NCBI GenBank assembly: GCA_033398695.1 | Contig: CM065818.1 | Span: forward strand, 79,852,092 to 79,916,091 | Source of the DNA: Orobanche coerulescens | Lineage: Eukaryota > Streptophyta > Magnoliopsida > Lamiales > Orobanchaceae | Length of the DNA stretch: 64,000 bases | Reading direction: 5' to 3' | In this document: positions 55,369-64,000 of the stretch, piece after piece | How positions within the stretch are numbered: position 1 is the first letter of the stretch | Layout: every line of letters begins with the position of its first letter | Notes under the pieces: generated by a model | What the model was told of the DNA's origin: nothing | Seen by the model: only the letters and a program-made list of their open reading frames with translations | Databases searched by the model: none | Translations under genes and position numbers: made by a program

Positions 55369-57865
55369 TGTAATATCCGCAACTTCGGTTTCTGGTAATT
55401 TTCTTTTTTACGGCGGGAGTCCATTTTGACGACTCGCTCGTGACTGTTTCGTCATTCTGAGAGTATTTAATTCTGAACTTTTTGACGTTCGAGTTCGTTT
55501 TGGTGTCGTTTTGTTGAGGTCCATGTTCTTAAGCGACTTTTCCGCGCTTGAGTTTGATTCTTGTGAATCTCGTTCGAAACTATTGTTTCGGGTTTCTTGT
55601 AAGTTCATTTAACGTTGTTACCCGTGTTGTGGGCTTCAGTTTGGTTATTCGTTGTCGTATCGTGATTTTCGGACATTTGGGACCCTTATGTAAATTCCTA
55701 AAGTTGTGGGTATCTGTCGTCATACCCATTTCTGAGAGTACTGTTGCTGTCTCTCTGAGTCGATAGCGCATGTTACGCTTATTGGCTAGCGCGCGCTACG
55801 GTGATATAGATAGCGCATGTTAAGTTTTATAGTTAGCGTGCGCTAACGGTTGGTGCAGAAACAGTCCAGAGGCTACTGGATTGGGTTAGAACGTTGGTTA
55901 GCGCACGCTATTTGGTAACATAGCGCGCGCTAGGAAGCATTAGTAGCGCACGCTAAGGTAAGGATTGCGCACGCTACATGGTTGTTCAAGGGCAGTCCAG
56001 GAGCTACTGGACTGGGTCTGGAGGTCTCGTTAGCACATGCTAACACTTGTGGTTAGCGCACGCTAGTAGTGTGTTTTGGTTTGGCAGTTTGTTTCGGTGC
56101 CACGATAGCGCACGCTAAGCTGTCCAGTGTATATAAATTGGACAGCAATCGTGGAACATCATTTCCACTTCATTTCTTCTCCTCTCTGCAGGTTTGAGAC
56201 GAGGGCGACTGGGGACCGATCTTCTGGTCGATTTTGTTCCATCCAAAGGTGTTTTGGAGTATCCTGGGTGATTATAATATCATCTAATCTATTGTTCTTC
56301 GCCGAATCAAGGTATTTTTCTTAAATCCCTAGAGTTGACTTTTTTAGAGTTTTGTTCTTGATTTCGTTTTCCACCCGATTTTGATAAATTGATTGTTGTT
56401 TAATGATGTTGTTAAACATATCCTATGGATTGCATATCCATATTTCGGTTTGGACTTCCGTTTTCGTGTTTTGACAGGACGGATCGCGTTCTTGACCATT
56501 TTGGGGGAAACACTTGAACTTTCGTCGTTTGTTCCTTGAATTCAGCGACTTTAGGTCGTGCTATGGAATTCATTTTCATTGTTGTCATTGTCCTTCATAG
56601 TGTATTGTCGCGAGTTGGCGTTTGGCGGAGTCGGCAGGTTCGTAGTCGGTTCGTGCCAACCTACTTCAGTCGATTCTCCACGTTTGTGGTTATTCGAGGC
56701 AAGCATTTCTTGTTTTGTGGATATAATGATTGGTTATTGCCTTGGTATGTTTGTTTGATTGTTTGAGATGAACTCTCAAAAGATTCGGTTTAGCCTAGTC
56801 AAAGGCTCACTTGCAAAACGTGTGTGTTTTGTGAATGTTGTGTCTAGTGAACGATTAAGTGAACTCTGTGAATACGCTTGGTGTTATTGTTGTGATTTGA
56901 TAATATATTCATATATTATCTCATTTCGGTGTGTTGTGATTTGATACTCGTGTCGTGTTGTGTGTTTGTTGCCTTTGGATGAATTGTTTGGATATCCTTG
57001 GCGAGCTGAGCTGTGTTATGTGTGTGAATGTGTGTATATGGGCGGGGTCTACGGTGACACATCACATGTGATCATGTGGTCAGAATGTAACAAGTGATTG
57101 ATCCAACCGTGAGAGCCTCTAGATACCTACGGCGACATATGGCATGTGATCATATGGTCAGGAGACAACAAGTGATTGATCAAACCGTGAGATGATGTGG
57201 CAAGTGATCACGGTGGTATATGGAACCTGCGGTGATATTCATATGGTCAGGAGACCACAAGTGATTGATCCAACCATGAGATGACGTGGCATGTGTTCAC
57301 AGTGTTATGTATATGTGCTTTGCTCACCTCGGGAGGGTCCGTCGATGCCTCGAGGGAATCTATGATTTCACTCTGGATTCATGAGTTGGTGTTGTATTTG
57401 TGTGACCAAGATTTGTGTATCTTGGGTGATTATGTTGTGTTGATTTTATGTCTGTCGAGGACACGTGATGTGGGTTTTGACCTTGTGAATTGTTGGTGGC
57501 TTTCTATTTGTGAAAACAAAACCTTTGGGCTGTGACCCCTGTTGATTTTGGAAGGAGAGGGATTTGGAAGTCCTAAATTATTTTCCGTTAAAACTCCCGA
57601 GGGCATTTAAACCATTTTACAGATTTTTCTCTTGATTTGTGATCTTTCGAATTTGGAATGCTTTACCCAAACTCTTGCCTCGGGAAGTATTTTCGTTATG
57701 TTTAAATCTTTGAGTATTCCTAGTGGTTATTATTCTTGGAATTTGAATTGTATGACTCGTATTTTGCACTTTATACTTGCAATAGCAAAATAGTGGAATT
57801 TTTCTAACCCCCGAGGAATCGGAGGGTGGATGTCTATATTGCATTCAGGTTTTGGGGAGCATAGC
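55369..57865 (+). repeat. LTR F (gypsy-type), right end cut by element G
   Basis: It starts TGTAATATCCGCAACTTCGG; the left flank is CCTAG (55364-55368). Palindromes lie at 55760-56120 and TATATAAAT at 56130-56138. A repeat of roughly 65-85 bp with GGTCAGGAGAC.ACAAGTGATTGAT occurs about three times at 57040-57290, and an AACCCCCGAGG...TTCAGGT block near 57807. It is interrupted at 57866 by G, so neither its terminal block nor its second TSD is visible. Whether it is a solo LTR or part of a full element is unknown. Confidence 0.8.
55760..56138 (+). promoter_or_regulatory. TAGCGCACGCTA-type palindrome cluster and TATA box in LTR F
   Basis: About eleven copies occur, including perfect TAGCGCGCGCTA at 55787-55798 and 55921-55932 and TAGCGCACGCTA near 55901, 55944, 56054 and 56106. 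TATATAAAT follows about 13 bases after the last copy. Most asymmetric copies have the GCGCAC sense orientation shared with S and H. Confidence 0.7.
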
Positions 57866-60690
57866 TGTAACACACCCGCACTAACTGCCTAACTTACACT
57901 ATCTTATATCATATTAGTACTTATAAATTATGGTGAAATTTCGACAGAGTTTCCCCTAAACTAGTACCTATCCCAAACCTGTGACATAAAAACAAACACA
58001 AGTACCATACAGAGACATCTAGTCTCAATCCGAATCAAACTCATGACATCAATATCCCCGTAGCTATAACTACAAGAGATTAGTAAACCACAAAACTTCG
58101 AGCTTCTCAAATTACTTATTTATTTTACATTACGATATTTAAACAACCTCACAGGTTAAACAAACATACTAAGTGAACTTAAAGTACCCATCACACCATC
58201 AATGACACTCGAACCTATGAGTACATTACTGCAATACATATTTATAAAGTAAGGTTCACAAACAAGAACGAAAATATGTTAAGCCCATGGTTAAGCCCGA
58301 CAGGTCGTCATCCATGTACGTCGACCCTCGGCAAAGTGGAACTCCAACTCATCCAAATGAGGAACATACTCAAGCATCAGAATTACCTACAATGCATAAA
58401 CTACGTGAGCTAAAGCCCAATAAGTAGAAATCATGCATGTTATGTATCATGTCTGATGCAACATATGACATATGATTATCAATGAAAATCTCTCAAAATC
58501 ATTTTCTTATCCTTGGGCCCGTTGAACCACGTACTAAGCACCGGAATGAACTCAACATCATATCATATCATGAGGCATGCATCTACCATGCCAGACATAT
58601 AAGGCATGCATCTACCACACCAAATATATCGTGAGAACACGCATCTACCATGTCTCACACATGATATAAGCACGCATCTACCGTGCTAAACATATCGTAA
58701 AAGCATGCATCTACCATGCCTCGGTGCTCTAGCAGCGGCCAACAAAACATTTTTCTTTTCTTTCTTTCCATGATCGTACCATGCATGCAGACACTAGTGA
58801 GTATCCTGTTATGCATGCATGTGAAGATGATAATGGATGTTATGATCATGTAAGGTGCAACCAAACACTTTAATCATAGTACAGATCAATCATCCAATAC
58901 AATACACTCTCAAGATATCATCAAGTTTACAAACAATACTATGTTTATGCATTGTAGTTGCAGATGGATTTTTACTTACCTTGATCGGGTAATACCCTTA
59001 CGTTTATACCAATAGGGGGTGGTTGGGATGATATATCTTCAGAACCTGTTTAAAGGAATGTGTTTCAAGGATTTACATACCACACGCAAGGTTTAACTCT
59101 CTCTATATATCGAAAGGGTTTACCACTTCGCATAACCGGTGTTCTATGTACTTTATGTCGGTTTATCGATGTATACCAGCCCATTAACCAATCAATTTTG
59201 GACTTATAATTCCTTAATAAATCTATTAGTCTCTGTTTATAAAGTTCATTCAACTCTCACAACTTAAAATTTCAAGGTTTTATAACAAACACTTGATTAA
59301 GAGAGTTTATCAAAGTCTTGTCATAATCAGATTTTGTTTTGCTTATAACCACTATAATATAAGTTGAATTTGCACCAATTTTTGACATAATATCCCTAAG
59401 ATACTTAAGAATAAGTATACTGAAACTCCTGACCCTGAAATATACGGATCAAGTAACATATACTATTAATTCCAAAAGGTGGCAGAATTGGTTCCTTTAT
59501 TGCCTTAGTGAGTTTTAAGACTCATAAATCCATATTTAACACAAGGGTTTGCCATGGCTGAATTCTTAACATCATTATAACATGTATAAGAACATATACA
59601 AGCTCTCACACCTTCGAAATAGCTAAGAAACATAGCAAGAATAAGGAAGAAACAAAGGAAACTCACCTTGATTGTCAAAGGAATTGAGGTGTTGATGTTT
59701 TTGATGATTTCTTCTTGAATATTTGGTGATTTTTCGAAGTGTGAAGCTTCTTGATAATGTTCAGACTTTAAATAAGGGTTTAGGGTCGGATTTATCCATC
59801 AACCAAGTGTCTTAAGTCGGTTATGAAGGTGAAATGTCCAAAATACCCTCGAATGACTACTAGAGACTAGGTTTGAAATAATTGATCGGTTCAAGTAGTT
59901 ATGATCCGGTTCTTGGAGTGTTTGAACCGGTTCCTAGTAGATATTGACCTCATTTAGGGTATGGATGATCTTTAAAATGGTTTAGTAGATAGGGTGTATT
60001 TTTATTGCTTAAACTCGATTACCACTGCGAACAATGTTGAAAATGCTAGTGAAGGACTTTATTGTCAAACTTTCTAAAACTTCACAAATGAGACACTGTG
60101 GGTAAGAATGGAAGAAATCATTTATAAAAATATAATCAATATGATAAACTAAAAGATAAGTTCAATTCCTACCGCAGTTGGAACGAATGAGGTATAGACA
60201 GATCACAGTATTTTACAAACGTTATCAGATACAATCATAAATTGTATCCTATTAGGTATTGACAAGAGTCAAAGGCACTTGACGCGTGTTAGTTTATTGA
60301 ATGATGGTTATCCACTTGAATCTTCAATTTAAAGTGACCCACTACACGCGCCGACTAAAATCTCTAGGTAAACTAGTTAACCTCCGATAGACACGTCAGT
60401 GACACCTTTATAACTTCTAGGCTTACCACGTGTACTTAGAGTTTTATAAGATCTTTACACATATTTTATTTTTGTATTATAAATACTATGAATAACATAA
60501 CTTAGTCCCGTAACATATACCACGATTGTGTTTTAGACATGAGTTCAAATGTTTAGCACATTCCTATGTGTGGAATTAACTATAAGATCAAATGAACCAT
60601 GAAACATCAAGTAATCCAAATAACACATAATTAACAGGTTATGCATGAATCATATTGACCAAGTGAGTAATGTTAGGCTCGGGTATCACA
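57866..60690 (-). repeat. 3' LTR of element G
   Basis: It is 2825 bases and AT-rich, with a repeated GCATGCATCTACCATGCC-like motif at 58560-58725 (about five units). It has no CG palindrome cluster, unlike most other LTRs here. No ORF has a domain signature. Confidence 0.85.
58560..58725 (-). repeat. Tandem array in LTR G
   Basis: About five imperfect units of 30-40 bp with a CATGCATCTACCATGC core and ATATCGTAA spacers. Confidence 0.75.
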
Positions 60691-60705
60691 TCCTCCCCTC
60701 CTTAT
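60691..60705 (-). other. Polypurine tract of element G
   Basis: The minus strand reads AAGGAGGGGAGGA directly before the LTR at 60690; upstream is the AATTTCGGGGACGAAATTTT context typical of chromovirus pol ends. Confidence 0.82.
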
Positions 60706-60730
60706 AAAAATTTCGTCCCCGAAATTTAAC

Positions 60731-62065
60731 TTACCTGAAAAGATCAGGGTATTTAGCCCTCATTTCATCTTCTCTCTCCCAAGTGGCTTCTTCTACGAGT
60801 TGATTTCTCCACAACACTTTGACTAGTGGCACCTCTTTATTTTTGAGTTTCTTTACTTCTCTTAGTAAGATTTGTACCGGTATCTCCTTGTAACTCAAAT
60901 ATGCCTCCATCTCAACTGGTTCATTCTTGAGAATGTGGGATGGATTCGCAATGTATTTTCTTAGTAGAGAAACGTGAAATACACTGTGTATCTGAGACAT
61001 TGATGATGGCAACTCTAGTCGATAAGCCACTTCACCAACCCGCTCAGTAATAGGAAATGGCACAATGTATCTTGGACTCAGTTTTCCTTTCTTACCAAAT
61101 CTCATTATTCCCTTCATTGGAGAAACCTTCAGGAATACACGATCACCCACGGCAAATTCCAGTGCTCTCCTTCTGGTATCTGCATAACTCTTTTGTTTGC
61201 TTTGAGCTGTTCTCATTCTTTCTCTGATTAGTGAAACTGCTTCTGTCATTTCTTGAATCATATCAGGACCTAAAACTCTTCTTTCACCAACCTCATCCCA
61301 ATGTACTGGTGATCGACACTTCCGGCCATACAAAGCTTCATAAGGAGCCATTCCAATTGTACTCTGATAACTGTTATTGTAGGAGAATTCAATTAGGGGT
61401 AAATGTTTGATCCACTGGCCTTGAAAGTCCATAACACAGGATCTGAGCATATCTTCAAGAGTTTGTATAGTTCTTTCTGATTGCCCATCCGACTGTGGAT
61501 GATAAGCAGTGCTGAAAGACAAGTGGGTACCCAATGCTCTATGCAGGCTCTTCCAAAAAGCTGATACAAATCGTGAATCTCTGTCCGATACAATAGATAA
61601 CGGAACCCCATGTAGCCTCACTATTTCCTGTACATAGAGTTGAGCATAACGATCAATGGAGTATGTCGTACAAACTGGGAGAAAGTGAGCAGATTTTGTC
61701 AATCTATCAACTATAACCCAGATAGAATTGTGTCCTTTAACTGTTCTTGGTAAACCTATCACAAAATCCATCGTAATGTCCTCCCACTTCCATTTTGGAA
61801 CAAATAAAGGTTTCAAGGTTCCTGCTGGTCTTTGATGCTCAGCTTTTACTTGTTGACATGTTAGGCATTGCTCCACATATTGTGCAATATTTTCTTTCAT
61901 ACCTGGCCACCAATAGTGTAGTTTCAAGTCTCTATACATTTTGGTTGCTCCTGGATGTACTGAATATGGTGTTGAGTGCGCCTCTAGTAATATTTCTTTG
62001 CGAACATCTTCAAAATTAGGCACACATAAACGATTTCTAAATCGAATAATACCATCTTCTGACAA
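60731..62065 (-). CDS. Element G integrase with chromodomain end (open part of pol)
   Basis: An open frame of 444 codons covers the HHCC finger ([20 protein letters not shown]...CLTCQQVK, residues about 29-74), the DDE core (ITMDFVIGL, IVSDRDSRF, SDGQSERTIQTLEDML), the C-terminal segment (ALEFAVGDRVFLKVS, SPRYIVPFPITERVGEVAY) and the chromodomain-like end (NPSHILKNEP, VPLVKVLWRNQLVEEATWE, AKYPDLF). It is a segment of the polyprotein, not a separate gene: the frame continues upstream through one stop codon into RNase H. All three catalytic acidic residues are present. Confidence 0.88.
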   Translation of the reverse strand: MSEDGIIRFRNRLCVPNFEDVRKEILLEAHSTPYSVHPGATKMYRDLKLHYWWPGMKENIAQYVEQCLTCQQVKAEHQRPAGTLKPLFVPKWKWEDITMDFVIGLPRTVKGHNSIWVIVDRLTKSAHFLPVCTTYSIDRYAQLYVQEIVRLHGVPLSIVSDRDSRFVSAFWKSLHRALGTHLSFSTAYHPQSDGQSERTIQTLEDMLRSCVMDFQGQWIKHLPLIEFSYNNSYQSTIGMAPYEALYGRKCRSPVHWDEVGERRVLGPDMIQEMTEAVSLIRERMRTAQSKQKSYADTRRRALEFAVGDRVFLKVSPMKGIMRFGKKGKLSPRYIVPFPITERVGEVAYRLELPSSMSQIHSVFHVSLLRKYIANPSHILKNEPVEMEAYLSYKEIPVQILLREVKKLKNKEVPLVKVLWRNQLVEEATWEREDEMRAKYPDLFR

Positions 62066-64000
62066 TTGGAAGGCTAACGAGGTTCCTAATTTAATGTTCT
62101 TCTTTATTTTCTATAACTCTTGATCCTCTTTCTGGCCTTGCTGAATTCTATCTATTAAAGTAGGTCGAAGGGTTAGTGCTGACAATTTTGCTTCTAGCCA
62201 TCCATGTTGGATAATTTCCACATCCATATTCATCAAATCGTGTAATTCTGGCTTCTGGATCAAGGTCATGGCCGCAATAGATTGTGCTGATTTTCTGCTT
62301 AGGGCATCTGCTACGACATTAGCTTTACCAGGGTGGTAGTTGATGACACAATCATAGTCTTTAACAAGTTCCAACCATCTCCGCTGTCTCATATTTAATT
62401 CTTTCTGAGTGAAGAAATATTTCAGGCTCTTGTGATCAGTATAAATTTCACAACGTTCTCCATATAGGTAATGCCTCCATATTTTAAGTGCAAACACCAC
62501 TGCAGCAAGTTCTAAATCATGTGTCGGGTAGTTCTTTTCATACTCCTTCAGTTGTCTAGATGCATATGCTATTACTTTACCATTCTGCATTAATACACAA
62601 CCCAGACCATTCTTTGAAGCATCACTGTAGACTTTAAAACCTCCAGTTCCCATTGGAATGGTCAAGATCGGTGCCGATGTCAGCCGCCTCTTCAATTCTT
62701 AAAAGCTTTGCTCGTATGATTCTGCCCACTTGAAGGGAACATTCTTTCTAGTCAGTTGTGTTAATGGAGAGGCAATCTCGGAGAATCCCTCTACGAATCG
62801 ACGGTAATATCCAGCTAGACTAAGAACGCTGCGTACTTCTGTAGAATTTGTGGGTTGCGGCCAGTTATTGATTGCTTCAACTTTGCTTGGGTCTACTGAA
62901 ATCCCTGCTCCGGATATAACATGCCCCAAGAATACCACTCGGTCTAACCAGAATTCACACTTTTTAAACTTAGCATATAATTGTTTCTGTTTTAAGACTT
63001 CTAAAACTTTCCTTAGATGCACTGTATGGTCTTCTTTGGTCTTCGAATATATGAGAATATCATCAATAAACACGATAACAAACTTATCCAGGAAGTCTTT
63101 AAACACTCTATTCATTAAATCCATAAATGTCACGGGGCATTTGTTAGGCCAAACGGCATCACCAAAAACTCATAGTGTCCGTACCTGCATCTTGAATGCC
63201 GTTGGGATGTCCTCTTCCTTTATCTTCAATTGATGGTACCCTGATCGCAGATCAATTTTGGAAAAGATAGATGCGCCTTGAAGTTGATCAAACAAGTCAT
63301 CAATTCGAGGTAAAGGATATTTGTTCTTGATCGTAACTTTTTTGAGCTCTCGATAGTCTATACACATCCTCAAGGAACCATCCTTCTTACGAACAAACAA
63401 TATTGGCGCTCCCCATGGTGAATAACTAGGCCTAATGAGGCCTTTGTCTAACAACTCTTGCAACTGGGTCTTTAATTCCTTTAATTCAGCTGGTGCCATT
63501 CTGTATGGTGACTTTGATATTGGTGCCGTTCCCGGCTGTACGTTAATCACAAACTCTATTTCACGATCTGGTGGCAGTCCCGGTAGATCATCAGGAAACA
63601 CTTCAGGGTATTGTTTCACCACTGGTACTTCATTGATGTTCGAGAAATCTTGTTTTTCAATGCTCATTACACTAACTACATAGCCTTCACAACCACTATT
63701 TAATAAACGTTGTGCCTTCATTGCTGAGATTACTGGAAATCTTAAATTCTTACTAACCCCGACAAAATAAAAAGGTTCTTCCCCAGGTGGTTGTAGTGTC
63801 ACAATCTTTCTCCGACAGTCAACAGTAGCATGATATTTTGATAACCAATCCATACCCAAGATTATGTCATAGTCATTCATGTCCAACACGATTAAATCAG
63901 CATAGAGTTCCCTATTTTCGATAGGAATACTACACGCTCGTATGATCTTATTTGTTTGTTTTGGATCTCCAGAGGGGGTAACTACATTATAACCTACCTC
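62066..64000 (-). pseudogene. Element G protease, RT and RNase H (pol N-terminal part, incomplete at window edge)
   Basis: All in the same frame as the integrase: 63889-63170 protease end and RT start ([54 protein letters not shown]); 63133-62699 RT with catalytic [10 protein letters not shown] and [15 protein letters not shown]; 62695-62111 RNase H ([46 protein letters not shown]). Breaks: a stop before the integrase, a stop at 62699-62701, and a pair of opposite frameshifts around 63210 and 63145 that put only the [16 protein letters not shown] stretch out of frame. Protease sequence continues to the window edge. Confidence 0.88.

Larger units (their letters stand above)
57866..64000 (-). 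mobile_element. Element G: Tekay-like chromovirus, minus strand, continues past window
   Basis: The 3' LTR 57866-60690 (TGTAACACACCC...TATCACA, i.e. TGTGATACCCGAG in element sense) is followed by a PPT and a long, well-preserved pol. The left flank ATAGC (57861-57865) is the visible TSD half. Gag, the 5' LTR and part of the protease are outside. Few breaks suggest that it is one of the younger insertions here. Confidence 0.88.

Noticed and set aside
54878..55429. 183-codon plus-strand ORF
   Set aside because: Antisense to E1 gag; it crosses the F insertion point.
1..64000. CRISPR arrays, bacterial operons, riboswitches
   Set aside because: The repeats seen are LTRs, TSDs, palindromes and LTR tandem units; there are no regularly spaced identical repeats with unique spacers, and all signs are of plant nuclear DNA.
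1..64000. Host plant genes, tRNA or rRNA genes
   Set aside because: I found no exon-like homology outside transposon proteins and no tRNA cloverleaf or rRNA segment; Met-tRNA-like matches are primer binding sites next to LTRs.

Overview
This window looks like gene-poor, repeat-packed nuclear DNA of a flowering plant. I can support no host protein-coding gene, tRNA or rRNA. Almost every base belongs to a nested stack of LTR retrotransposons. The plant assignment rests on the families present: Tekay/Del-like chromoviruses with a chromodomain at the integrase end, an Athila-like Ty3/gypsy element, SIRE-like and Tork-like Ty1/copia elements, and initiator-Met-type primer binding sites (TGGTATCRGAGC). 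The species cannot be named from this sequence. Element letters below are local names. Boundaries were read by eye from TG...CA ends and 5-bp target-site duplications (TSDs); no identity percentages were computed.

Layout, left to right. 1-16446: a large non-autonomous gypsy-type element (element 1) with LTRs of about 3.6 kb and a 2.5-kb non-coding interior. Its 3' LTR is split by a gag-only Ty1/copia element (H, 7979-14722, TSD GCTTG). The gag gene of H is in turn split by a solo LTR (S, 10975-13365, TSD CCTTC). 16447-19965: 3' end of a SIRE-like copia. 19966-23213: 5'-truncated Tork-like copia with its LTR. 23214-33920: an Athila-like protease/RT region on the minus strand, interrupted by a 9.65-kb composite (B, TSD ATTAG). 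B holds a gag-bearing element (C, 23869-27696, TSD CCTTC) and a foreign LTR-like block (A). 33921-44987: a SIRE-like gag on the minus strand, split by a nearly full-length Tekay-like element (D, 35454-44105, TSD AGAAG). 44988 to beyond 64000: a decayed Tekay-like element (E1). Its LTR holds a MITE-like element that is itself split by a solo LTR (E2, TSD ATTAT). Its gag is split by LTR F, which is split by a Tekay-like element G that runs off the right edge.

The most unusual signal is in the LTRs. At least eight of them (element 1, H, S, B, D, E1, E2, F) carry dense clusters of short CpG-containing palindromes, in seven of the eight just upstream of a recognisable TATA-like box. The core differs between families: ACGTACGT, TAGCGCACGCTA, TTACGGCCGTAA or GTGCCGCGGCAC. 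The architecture is the same, and one core type is shared in the same sense orientation by a Ty1/copia LTR and two gypsy-type LTRs. C and G lack such clusters. Several LTRs also share a tandem-repeat motif around TCCGACGGG, a CCCC-loop-GGGG hairpin followed by a T-rich CAGGT, and a conserved 3' terminal block, which suggests modular exchange of LTR parts.
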